From positions 1 to 6,452 of the forward strand of contig JANYAJ010000352.1 in NCBI GenBank assembly GCA_025361385.1: a stretch of 6,452 nucleotides of DNA, read 5' to 3'. Below, one piece after another: positions 1 through 5,800 of the stretch. The stretch's first letter is position 1. Each line of letters starts with the position of its first letter. Position numbers and translations under genes: made by a program. The stretch is from Nitrospira sp. (GTDB lineage Bacteria > Nitrospirota > Nitrospiria > Nitrospirales > Nitrospiraceae). Below the pieces are notes generated by a model. It saw only the letters and a list, made by a program, of their open reading frames with translations, made no database searches and was not told the origin of the DNA.

Positions 1-197
1 ACCTCACGAACTATGCAACCGGCTGGATGACCCTCAATTATGTCGGCTTGATTGCATGGGTGTTTGTCTGGATGATCGACCAAGCCCGCATGCGCGGGAA
101 GAATGTCTGGGTCTGGCTCGTGCCCTTCGTCCTGGCGCCCCTTCCGACACTCATGCTGTTCGTCTTGTTCCTCCAGCGCCGCATCCAATCGTCATAG
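1..197 (+). CDS. 3' end of a small multi-pass membrane protein, possibly DUF2834-like
   Basis: An open frame enters from the left edge (first whole codon at base 3) and ends at the TAG of 195-197, giving 64 visible residues. They form two hydrophobic helices: one around NYVGLIAWVFVWMI, then a short basic loop (QARMRGKN), then a second rich in W, V, L and P that ends LFLQRRIQSS. The loop and the closing basic residues resemble the C-terminal half of small DUF2834-type membrane proteins (established family, function unknown), but I place it there only tentatively. The frame is favoured over the overlapping +2 frame because it gives coherent membrane helices and stops exactly at the convergent gene boundary. 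Its last six bases overlap the 3' end of the ampG-like gene. The start, promoter and first helices lie outside the window. Confidence 0.6.
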   Translation, partial: LTNYATGWMTLNYVGLIAWVFVWMIDQARMRGKNVWVWLVPFVLAPLPTLMLFVLFLQRRIQSS

Positions 198-1460
198 ATC
201 AGCTGAGCCGGCTCTGGCTTGCGCATCGCGACCGGCTTCTTGATGTAACTGCACACGGAGCGCCCACACCAGCCAGATACCGGGCAGGGCGATGAGAAAC
301 GACCAGAAAAAAAACTGTGCCCAGCCGACCAGTTCGACCAAGGCGGCCGACGGGCGACCAGAAAACACCCGTCCAAGCGCTTCGAGGGAAGAGAGCAACG
401 CGAACTGAGTTGCCGTATACCGATGGTCGCAGAGCGACATGATCAGTGCGACAAACGCAGCGGTGCCCATGCCTCCGGTGACATTCTCGACGAGAATGGA
501 TGTCGTGAGTGCCGCGTAACTCTTCCCCATCCAGGCAAGCCACATAAATCCAAGATTTGAGACCGCTTGCAAGACACCGAAGAGGAGCAACGACCGGACC
601 ATCCCGAGCTTGGCCATGGCGACGCCCCCAGCCAATGCGCCAATGAGCGTGGCCACGAGACCAAGACCCTTCACATACCCAACCTCGCTGACAGAAAAAC
701 CCATCCCCCCTATCAGAAATGCCGTTTGCAGCGAGGCCGCAACGGCATCTCCAACCTTGTAGAGGACGATAAGGGCCAGAAGCCCGAGCACCCCTGGACG
801 GGCAAAGAGTTCTTTCAGTGGTCCACCGACTGCTTCTGCCAGGCTTGCCGGTGCAACAGTAGGTTCATGCGGTTCCGGACTCACGAGAATCGTGATCACT
901 CCGATTGCCATGAGTGCAGCCAGCAACAAATAGGTATTCTGCCATCCAATATGATCGGCCAATAGGAGGGCGCCCGCGCTCGCCAGCAACAGCGCACATC
1001 GATAACCATTCACCCACACGGCTGCACCGAATCCCCGCTCAGGACGTAAGAGCAGATCGGTCCGATAGGCGTCGAACACGATATCGAGTGAGGCGGAGAA
1101 GAACGCCACCACAAGAGCCAGCATTCCCAGTATCTCAGGACGGTCACCGGGCCCCGTCACCGCCATAGCCGCCAAGCCGAGTGCGACACCAAGCTGCATC
1201 ATGAGCATCCATCCACGGCGGCGTCCCAGCCAGGGAGGAACCACACGATCCATCAGCGGAGCCCACAAGAACTTCAGTGCGTATGGGAGACCGACGAGCG
1301 TAAAGATGCCGATGGTCTTCAAGTCAAAGCCAGCAACGGTCAGCCAGGCCTGCAGAGTCCCGGATGTCAGCGCCAATGGCAACCCCGAGGCGAACCCCAA
1401 AGGCAACATGATGCCGATGCGCCGGTTCGCAAGCGTCTGTATGATTGATGAGGTTTTCAT
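192..1460 (-). CDS. ampG: AmpG-like muropeptide permease (MFS transporter)
   Basis: A 422-residue polytopic inner-membrane protein of the AmpG/PAT branch of the major facilitator superfamily. AmpG imports GlcNAc-anhydroMurNAc peptides released from peptidoglycan so that they can be recycled. Family signatures seen: GFASGLPLALTSGTLQAWLT (residues 22-41), GLPYALKFLWAPLMDR (57-72) followed by the basic loop LGRRRGW, the DIVFDAYRTD motif (126-135), and a C-terminal block around MGTAAFVALIMSLC (331-344) with ATQFALLSSLEALGRVFSG just after. About 12 helices are expected. It is shorter than the roughly 490-residue enterobacterial AmpG, as in many non-enteric homologues. The ATG at 1458-1460 sits at the position typical of the family, but no good Shine-Dalgarno precedes it. 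It lies 137 bp downstream of the exported-protein gene on the same strand and I see no convincing promoter of its own, so cotranscription is possible. Some PAT members carry other substrates, so muropeptide specificity is inferred from homology. Confidence 0.88.
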   Translation of the reverse strand: MKTSSIIQTLANRRIGIMLPLGFASGLPLALTSGTLQAWLTVAGFDLKTIGIFTLVGLPYALKFLWAPLMDRVVPPWLGRRRGWMLMMQLGVALGLAAMAVTGPGDRPEILGMLALVVAFFSASLDIVFDAYRTDLLLRPERGFGAAVWVNGYRCALLLASAGALLLADHIGWQNTYLLLAALMAIGVITILVSPEPHEPTVAPASLAEAVGGPLKELFARPGVLGLLALIVLYKVGDAVAASLQTAFLIGGMGFSVSEVGYVKGLGLVATLIGALAGGVAMAKLGMVRSLLLFGVLQAVSNLGFMWLAWMGKSYAALTTSILVENVTGGMGTAAFVALIMSLCDHRYTATQFALLSSLEALGRVFSGRPSAALVELVGWAQFFFWSFLIALPGIWLVWALRVQLHQEAGRDAQARAGSADL

Positions 1461-1562
1461 CGAGTCGTTTCAATATGCATGGGGACGTAGCATATCATCG
1501 GAAGAGAAGAGAGACTTGGAGATTCTCAAAAAAGGTCAGGCGGGAAAACATTGGCCATAGGC

Positions 1563-1593
1563 CGTGGCGCAATTGTCACGCAGTCGCACCGCG
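1563..1593 (-). other. imperfect hairpin between the exported-protein gene and ampG
   Basis: Read on the minus strand, CGCGGTGCGA is followed 11 nt later by TTGCGCCACG. They can pair as a 10-bp stem with two G-U wobbles and one C-A mismatch. It starts five bases after the stop codon of the upstream gene. No U-run follows, so it is not a standard intrinsic terminator. It could stabilise the 3' end of the upstream message or be chance. Confidence 0.25.
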
Positions 1594-1597
1594 AAAC

Positions 1598-2005
1598 TCA
1601 GCAGGGTTGCCCATTGAAGCTGCAGGGCTTATAGCGGGAGATATCGAATTCCATATTTTCCTGATAGACCCGTTCATTGCCGTTCACGCCATCCTGCTCC
1701 GGATCGTTATACATGGTGTGGTTCCACCAGTAGAATAAGGGATAGGCCTCAGTCTGATAGATAGGATTGCCGTAACTACTCCTGGAATATTCCTGCACGA
1801 GACGCCCGGTGACATAATCGACTGTGCCGTTCCCATGCAGAGAATAGAGCATGAGAAAGAGCCGGGCTTCGTGATCGTAATGTTCTTCGATTCTGGTACT
1901 GAGATCCGGCTCGATGGGAAGAATTTCCTTCGTCCATCCCCCAGCCCCAGAGAGGAGGAATAGAAAGAAGGTGAGAATGGAAACGACCAGCGGTAAAGGT
2001 ATCAC
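1598..2005 (-). CDS. small exported protein of unknown function with EF-hand-like degenerate loops
   Basis: I do not recognise a named family. From the GTG at 2003-2005 the product is 135 residues. A hydrophobic N-terminal segment (about 2-20, rich in V, L and F, ending SGAGG) looks like a signal peptide or membrane anchor. The rest is soluble, acidic and aromatic. It contains HGNGTVDY (57-64) and DPEQDGVNGNE (101-111), both resembling degenerate EF-hand or dockerin calcium loops, then YPLFYWWNHTMY between them, and cysteines 128 and 135 (CX6C) at the extreme C-terminus, which could form a disulfide outside the cytoplasm. The frame extends to a GTG at 2089, but that start has no ribosome site, places 28 residues before the hydrophobic segment, and lies upstream of the promoter I propose. 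The 2005 start has GTGAG six bases before it. Against 2005: its N-region lacks positive charge. The gene is divergent from miaB and upstream of ampG. Confidence 0.68.
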   Translation of the reverse strand: MIPLPLVVSILTFFLFLLSGAGGWTKEILPIEPDLSTRIEEHYDHEARLFLMLYSLHGNGTVDYVTGRLVQEYSRSSYGNPIYQTEAYPLFYWWNHTMYNDPEQDGVNGNERVYQENMEFDISRYKPCSFNGQPC

Positions 2006-2011
2006 AAAAGA

Positions 2012-2027
2012 CTCACGGTATAGTGAG
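2012..2027 (-). promoter_or_regulatory. small dyad overlapping the ribosome site of the exported-protein gene
   Basis: CTCAC (2012-2016) and GTGAG (2023-2027) form a perfect 5-bp inverted repeat around GGTATA. On the minus-strand message the downstream arm is the GTGAG that would serve as the Shine-Dalgarno for the GTG start at 2005. It could be a weak translation-masking hairpin or an operator half-site pair. A 5-bp match this close is not rare by chance. Confidence 0.22.
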
Positions 2028-2045
2028 CTGGCAACGACGGACAAG

Positions 2046-2074
2046 ATCCTACCATGGGATACGAAGCCCTTCAA
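2046..2074 (-). promoter_or_regulatory. sigma70-type promoter for the exported-protein gene
   Basis: Read on the minus strand, TTGAAG (2069-2074) and TAGGAT (2046-2051) are separated by exactly 17 bp. Each matches four of six consensus bases. Transcription would begin near 2039, leaving a leader of roughly 34 nt before the GTG at 2005 and excluding the longer reading from 2089. This is the main support for the shorter start. Confidence 0.45.
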
Positions 2075-2114
2075 CCAAGGCCAGATCACAATGCCGCTTA
2101 TTCGCTAACGCGCC

Positions 2115-2144
2115 TTGCTCCTATCACAAAGATCTCCTTATAAT
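2115..2144 (+). promoter_or_regulatory. miaB promoter with consensus -10 box
   Basis: A perfect TATAAT occupies 2139-2144. A partial -35 box, TTGCTC (2115-2120, three of six matches), lies 18 bp upstream. Transcription would start at about 2150-2152, only a few bases before the miaB ATG at 2154, so the message could be leaderless or nearly so. The promoter faces away from the exported-protein promoter at 2046-2074 without overlapping it. Confidence 0.55.
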
Positions 2145-2153
2145 GGCGCATCT

Positions 2154-3524
2154 ATGATCAAACCTCTCGAAATGATGAAGCCCACGATCGCACCAACCCA
2201 GGTTCACCTTGAAACCTTCGGTTGTCAGATGAACGAGTACGACTCGGAACTCGTTCGCTCGCTGATGAAACAGGATGGTTTTGTGTTTACCGACGAGCGG
2301 GAACGTGCAGACGTCATTCTCATGAACACCTGCGCCATTCGCGAGAATGCCCACAACAAAGTCTATAAACACTTGTCTGAGCTGAAAAAACTCAAACGAC
2401 AACGCCCATTGGTCGTAGGGGTGTTGGGTTGTATGGCACAAAACCTCAAAGAAGAGCTGACGGACATCCAGCCGCTAGTGGATGTGCTGGCCGGCCCTGA
2501 TGCCTATCGCCAGCTGCCCATGTTGATCCGAAAGGCCATGCTCTCCCAAGCAGAAGGAGAGGATCAAAAGGGAATCGCGGTCGACCTTTCAGAATATGAG
2601 ACCTACCACGATGTTATACCCGATCGAAACGACAAGGTGAATGCCTGGATTGCCGTCATGCGAGGCTGCGACAACTTCTGCAGTTTCTGTGTGGTCCCCT
2701 ATACGAGAGGGCGCGAACGCTCCCGTGACCCAGAGGGCATCGTGCAGGAAGCTCGCCGGATCGCCGAACAAGGCTTTAAACAGATCACGCTCCTCGGTCA
2801 AAACGTCAATTCATATCGATTCGAGAACTGGGACTTTGCACGATTGATCACAGCCGTCGCGGATGTACCAGGCATCGAACGGGTGAGATTCACGTCCCCG
2901 CACCCCAAAGATTTTCCGCTTTCATTGTTAGAGGCTGTCGTGTCGCACCCCCGTATCTGCAAACAAATTCATTTACCGCTTCAATCCGGCAGTGACCGCA
3001 TCCTTGGCTTGATGAATCGCACCTATACCAATAACGAGTGTCGTACGTTGGTCAACCGTATCCGCACCCTGCAAGCTGACATCGTCCTCAGCACCGATAT
3101 CATTGGAGGCTTCTGTGGGGAGAGCGAGGAAGACTTTGCCGAGACGTACCGGCTTCTCGAAGACATACGGTTTCACTCGGCATTCATCTTCAAATATTCC
3201 GAACGAAAGAACACGATCGCGGCACGCAAGTTCCCCGACGATGTTCCCGATTCGGTCAAGACTGAACGCGTGACGAGACTCTTCGATCTCCAACGGAACA
3301 TTTCCTATGAACGGAACCGGGAATATCTCAAGCGCACTCTTCCCATCTTGGTCGAGGGGGATGCCAAACGCTCAGCCGCACAGGGTATGGGCAAATCAGA
3401 TGGCAACATCACCGTTATCTGGGATAAGGGCGCAGTACCTTCCAAGCCGGGAGACATGCTCTCCCTTGCCATTTACGATGCGTCGTCCACAACCTTGTAC
3501 GCAGAACGTCCGCCAGTGAATTAA
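2154..3524 (+). CDS. miaB: tRNA-2-methylthio-N6-dimethylallyladenosine synthase MiaB
   Basis: A 456-residue radical SAM methylthiotransferase. It converts i6A37 to ms2i6A37 in tRNAs that read codons beginning with U, acting after MiaA in the cytoplasm. The N-terminal domain supplies cysteines 24 (FGCQMN), 60 (MNTCAIRE) and 93 (LGCMAQ) for the auxiliary 4Fe-4S cluster. The radical SAM CX3CX2C motif is C172, C176 and C179 in RGCDNFCSFCVVPYTRGRER, a MiaB rather than RimO or MtaB signature. A C-terminal TRAM domain begins at about 390 (ILVEGDAKRS, MGKSDGN). Length is normal for the family and no key residue is missing. I chose the ATG at 2154: an upstream in-frame TTG at 2115 lies inside the -35 box, and no Shine-Dalgarno is visible. 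ATGs at 2172 and 2175 are alternatives still upstream of C24. It appears monocistronic, followed by 430 bp without a gene. Confidence 0.95.
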   Translation: MIKPLEMMKPTIAPTQVHLETFGCQMNEYDSELVRSLMKQDGFVFTDERERADVILMNTCAIRENAHNKVYKHLSELKKLKRQRPLVVGVLGCMAQNLKEELTDIQPLVDVLAGPDAYRQLPMLIRKAMLSQAEGEDQKGIAVDLSEYETYHDVIPDRNDKVNAWIAVMRGCDNFCSFCVVPYTRGRERSRDPEGIVQEARRIAEQGFKQITLLGQNVNSYRFENWDFARLITAVADVPGIERVRFTSPHPKDFPLSLLEAVVSHPRICKQIHLPLQSGSDRILGLMNRTYTNNECRTLVNRIRTLQADIVLSTDIIGGFCGESEEDFAETYRLLEDIRFHSAFIFKYSERKNTIAARKFPDDVPDSVKTERVTRLFDLQRNISYERNREYLKRTLPILVEGDAKRSAAQGMGKSDGNITVIWDKGAVPSKPGDMLSLAIYDASSTTLYAERPPVN

Positions 3525-3635
3525 ATCGTTCCGGCCATCCCTTCCCCAAAGACTATTCGGCAAGATACGGATCCAAAAACGAACACCGCTGTACGAGATC
3601 TGCCTTAGCCACAGGCCCTCTAACTCCTCTACATA

Positions 3636-3656
3636 AGCAGGCACATTTTGCCTGCT
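3636..3656. other. perfect 8-bp hairpin downstream of miaB
   Basis: AGCAGGCA (3636-3643) and TGCCTGCT (3649-3656) are exact reverse complements around the 5-nt loop CATTT. The stem has five G-C pairs and would be stable in RNA. It lies 112 nt after the miaB stop. No U-run follows on either strand, so it is not a textbook intrinsic terminator. It may protect the 3' end of the miaB message, aid termination with Rho, or be an operator. Confidence 0.5.
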
Positions 3657-3740
3657 CACTCCCCATTCGCAACAAATCTCCAGAAAAACTAGACCATTCC
3701 GCTTTCTCAACCGGCAAGAATAATCAAGTGAGTAAATGTA

Positions 3741-3762
3741 TATTTATTTAGCAATATAAATA
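3741..3762. repeat. AT-rich inverted repeat
   Basis: TATTTAT (3741-3747) and ATAAATA (3756-3762) form a perfect 7-bp dyad with an 8-bp centre (TTAGCAAT). It sits in a segment with only 13 G or C bases in 60 (3721-3780), far below the surrounding composition. It could be a regulator or nucleoid-protein binding site upstream of the micropeptide-lipoprotein unit, though inverted repeats arise easily in AT-rich DNA. Confidence 0.35.
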
Positions 3763-3954
3763 ACTTACAATGCTAATCTCGCTTGATACATAATCTAATT
3801 TCTTGACGAAAAGAAGGGACAGCCTCTCCGTATTCCCCCCTCAAGACCCTCCCTTACCTCTTGCACCAGCTCCCTTGCCATATGAAGGCATAGCCTTTGC
3901 TTCACAAATAATCACGTATACGCATTTCCCACACTCACTCCTTGGAGAAGAGCC

Positions 3955-4086
3955 ATGATCGAGAATCGACATCACAGCGCCAACGAAAAAACAGATGCCT
4001 CCACAAGCCTTGAGACCATCATTGCAATGGGACTCTTCGGATGGATTGCACTGAGCGTGACATTAATGGGCCTGGGAATCTGGTAG
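3955..4086 (+). CDS. 43-residue single-pass membrane micropeptide
   Basis: An ATG at 3955 preceded by GGAG (3944-3947) with a 7-base gap opens a 43-codon frame ending in TAG at 4084-4086. The first 20 residues are polar and charged (MIENRHHSANEKTDAST). Residues 21-43 form one hydrophobic helix rich in I, L, G and W (IIAMGLFGWIALSVTLMG) that ends in Trp directly at the stop. The strong ribosome site, clean single-helix design and position 73 bp upstream of a lipoprotein gene on the same strand support a real gene despite its size. I recognise no family. Known single-helix micropeptides often act as subunits or regulators of larger membrane complexes, but no partner is identifiable here beyond the neighbouring lipoprotein. 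Topology is uncertain because the charges before the helix are mixed. Confidence 0.65.
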   Translation: MIENRHHSANEKTDASTSLETIIAMGLFGWIALSVTLMGLGIW

Positions 4087-4159
4087 TTCCGAAGCTGTCG
4101 AAGCATCGCGGTTCGCTGAAATCGACCCACACACCCGTCCTGAAAGAAGGAGCGCTTCG

Positions 4160-5077
4160 ATGACAAACGACCTCAGACCAAGGAATGTGCCGAACTCTAT
4201 CCTGAAGAGCCTCGTCGGAATTGCCGCTCTTACCCTAGCCATCAGCGGCTGTGCCGGCGGGACAAAACTGGCGCACAATACAAAGGGCAGCGTGACCTTG
4301 GAGGAAGTGACCGATTGGTCGTTTGAAGCCAGTCATCCGGCGGTGATCGATCAACAGACCATTACAAAAATCGTGAAAGGGATCTACGGCAATGACGGCA
4401 TGAGCGGAACTTTGAAAATGTCCGCTGGTGGCAGCAAGCCGATGAGAGTGTTCAGCGATGAGGATGCAGAGTTTCTTTCTCCCCTGCTCGCACAAGGCTT
4501 ATCAAAGGCGAAACCCGAACAGCTTGTCGGGTTCCGCGTATCCTCATCGGCAGGGTCAGGCTCTGAGCCCACCACGGGCAGTATGTATGTCTCGAAGGGA
4601 TCGATCTACCTCACCATAGGAAAGGGCGCCAAGCCGATAGCCTTCCTTCCTGAGTCCATGGCTCGCATCGAGCCAGCCCAGGCCTATGCCGCTGGTGGCG
4701 CCGCCGGGGCCCTCTCAATGGTCATCGACTATCATGCATTGGCCAAGGCGCCAATGCCTGCCGCCATGCCAATCGCAAAAGCCACGCCGAGCGCTCCCAT
4801 GGCACCCATCACGGCAGCTGCTCCGGCGAAAGCTCAGACAGTGTCGGCCAATATGAGCGAGAGCGAACTGACCGCTCAGCAGATCGGTGAGTTGGGAAAA
4901 GCCAAAGAAGCGCTTGCCAAAAAGGATACCGAGATCAATATGCTGCGCAAGGAATCGGAATGGATGAAACGCGAACTGCGGGAACGAACTGAGGAAATGA
5001 GAGCGATGACGTCGACCAAAGTATCGGCAAAACCGGTACCGAAGAAGAAAACAGCTGAGGCGACACAGACGCGCTAA
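4160..5077 (+). CDS. predicted lipoprotein with C-terminal coiled coil
   Basis: A 305-residue exported protein of unknown function. AAGGAG seven bases before the ATG makes this start secure. The N-terminus has basic residues and a hydrophobic stretch (15-29) ending in the lipobox AISGC, so Cys31 should be lipidated after signal peptidase II cleavage. Residue +2 is Ala, giving no inner-membrane retention signal under the enterobacterial Lol rule. Residues about 45-192 form a globular domain including SFEASHPAVID, MRVFSDEDAEFLSPLL and QLVGFRVSS, with short beta-like segments (SMYVSKGSIYLTI). Residues 193-230 are a low-complexity Ala/Pro/Met linker. Residues 233-285 are highly charged and helical with a likely coiled coil, followed by a lysine-rich tail (KPVPKKK). 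The pattern suggests an envelope protein that tethers to a partner or to the cell wall, which is inference. The gene ends 6 bp before the convergent exonuclease gene. Confidence 0.82.
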   Translation: MTNDLRPRNVPNSILKSLVGIAALTLAISGCAGGTKLAHNTKGSVTLEEVTDWSFEASHPAVIDQQTITKIVKGIYGNDGMSGTLKMSAGGSKPMRVFSDEDAEFLSPLLAQGLSKAKPEQLVGFRVSSSAGSGSEPTTGSMYVSKGSIYLTIGKGAKPIAFLPESMARIEPAQAYAAGGAAGALSMVIDYHALAKAPMPAAMPIAKATPSAPMAPITAAAPAKAQTVSANMSESELTAQQIGELGKAKEALAKKDTEINMLRKESEWMKRELRERTEEMRAMTSTKVSAKPVPKKKTAEATQTR

Positions 5078-5083
5078 CCTTCC

Positions 5084-5800
5084 TCAACCGACGTTCAGCA
5101 ATTCCGGTTGGAGCAAGACCACTTCACTGGACAGGGGCTGCCGAAAATTCATCCGGCAATAACAGGCATACGTCACATACGTATCTTGTAGACAGTACCG
5201 AGCCAGCTCGAGCCCCTGTCCCTTCTCCCACATCTCAGCCACCTGCGACCCGCTTCCAGATTTCGTTTCGACGTTCAGCGCTCTCGCCAGCACGTAGAGT
5301 TTCACCCACCCTCGCGTATCCCAGTTGCTCCAGACTGCCATCGTGTCATAGACAGGCTCCGTCCTGAACTTGGCGAGATTCACCTCGACGCTCGGCTTGA
5401 CTTGATGGATCATCGATCGCTTCCGAATAAACGGCAGGTCGAAGCCCAGGCCGTTATGGGTGATGAAGAGCGACGGGCGGTTCTGCGCCAATCGGCCCCA
5501 GAGTTGCCGCAAGAGCTCCTGCTCATCCCCTCCAAACCAGGCCACCGCTCCACGAGGCTCGAGTTGGTCTGAAAATTCCAACAGACCGATACAGACGATC
5601 TGACTGAACGTGCCATCAAAAGCCGACTTTGCATATTGCTCATCGTCAATGCGCCGTCGTTCATCAGCAGCCCCCGCCGTGAACAAGTCGTAGCCCTGGT
5701 CTGCCGGCTCGGACTCATTCTCTACCGAAAGTTTCCCAGCCAACCTGGCCCATTCTTTCCGAGGTGCTTGAATGGTCTCAATATCCAGAACGACTTTCAT
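5084..5800 (-). CDS. stand-alone 3'-5' exonuclease related to the PolB proofreading domain
   Basis: A 238-residue RNase H-fold DEDDy exonuclease, expected to remove 3'-terminal nucleotides from DNA with two metal ions. Exo I: D6 and E8 in VVLDIETI. Exo II: D121 in FITHNGLGFDLPFI (112-125). Exo III: Y202 and D206 in YCLQD, giving the YX3D arrangement. All four acidic residues and the tyrosine are present, so it should be active. It resembles the predicted exonucleases grouped with the PolB exonuclease domain (COG3298, DNA_pol_B_exo2), and no polymerase domain is attached. Its ATG overlaps the stop of the upstream Nudix gene in an ATGA, with an AGGCAGG stretch just ahead, so translation is likely coupled. 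As the last gene of the mutY-mutT cassette it probably serves DNA repair or proofreading. The substrate is not shown by sequence. Confidence 0.87.
   Translation of the reverse strand: MKVVLDIETIQAPRKEWARLAGKLSVENESEPADQGYDLFTAGAADERRRIDDEQYAKSAFDGTFSQIVCIGLLEFSDQLEPRGAVAWFGGDEQELLRQLWGRLAQNRPSLFITHNGLGFDLPFIRKRSMIHQVKPSVEVNLAKFRTEPVYDTMAVWSNWDTRGWVKLYVLARALNVETKSGSGSQVAEMWEKGQGLELARYCLQDTYVTYACYCRMNFRQPLSSEVVLLQPELLNVG

Larger units (their letters stand above)
3525..3954. other. 430-bp gene-free region between miaB and the micropeptide gene
   Basis: I find no supported gene here. From left to right it holds a mixed-composition miaB trailer, a perfect 8-bp hairpin (3636-3656), an AT-rich island (about 3718-3800), a C-rich and G-poor tract (3821-3880), and the leader ending in a strong Shine-Dalgarno at 3944-3947. 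The best promoter guess for the downstream genes is CATAAT at 3789-3794 with TTACAA (3765-3770) 18 bp upstream, a poor -35. A TTGACG at 3803-3808 is close to a -35 consensus but has no -10 at a suitable distance. No tRNA cloverleaf or recognisable riboswitch was seen. Confidence 0.6.

Noticed and set aside
567..965. Plus-strand frame of 132 codons antisense to ampG
   Set aside because: It lies wholly inside the well-supported ampG frame and its translation is rich in charged and Cys/His/Gln residues without any motif, typical of the reverse complement of a membrane protein gene.
1528..1533. T6 run on the minus strand upstream of ampG as an intrinsic terminator
   Set aside because: No GC-rich stem directly precedes it. 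The nearest self-complementary stretch (GGCC-TAT-GGCC) is only 4 bp and about 20 nt away.
2115..2153. TTG at 2115 as the start of miaB
   Set aside because: It lies inside the proposed -35 box and upstream of the TATAAT, has no ribosome site, and adds 13 residues not expected in the family.
3396..3710. Minus-strand open frame of 104 codons running antisense to the miaB 3' end and into the gap
   Set aside because: Most of it is antisense to the miaB TRAM domain. Its composition shows no domain, signal or membrane pattern, and it runs through the hairpin region. It is best read as a shadow frame.
3803..3836. TTGACG with TATTCC as a promoter for the micropeptide gene
   Set aside because: The spacing is 22 bp, too long for a sigma70 promoter, and the -10 match is poor.
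3865..3890. Sigma54-like TGGCA...TGCA on the minus strand
   Set aside because: The GG and GC elements are not 10 bp apart as required, and no minus-strand gene follows.
5085..5110. CAACCG/CGGTTG hairpin at the lipoprotein-exonuclease junction as a bidirectional terminator
   Set aside because: The stem is only 6 bp with a 14-nt loop and no U-run on either strand, and it falls inside the 3' coding end of the exonuclease gene.
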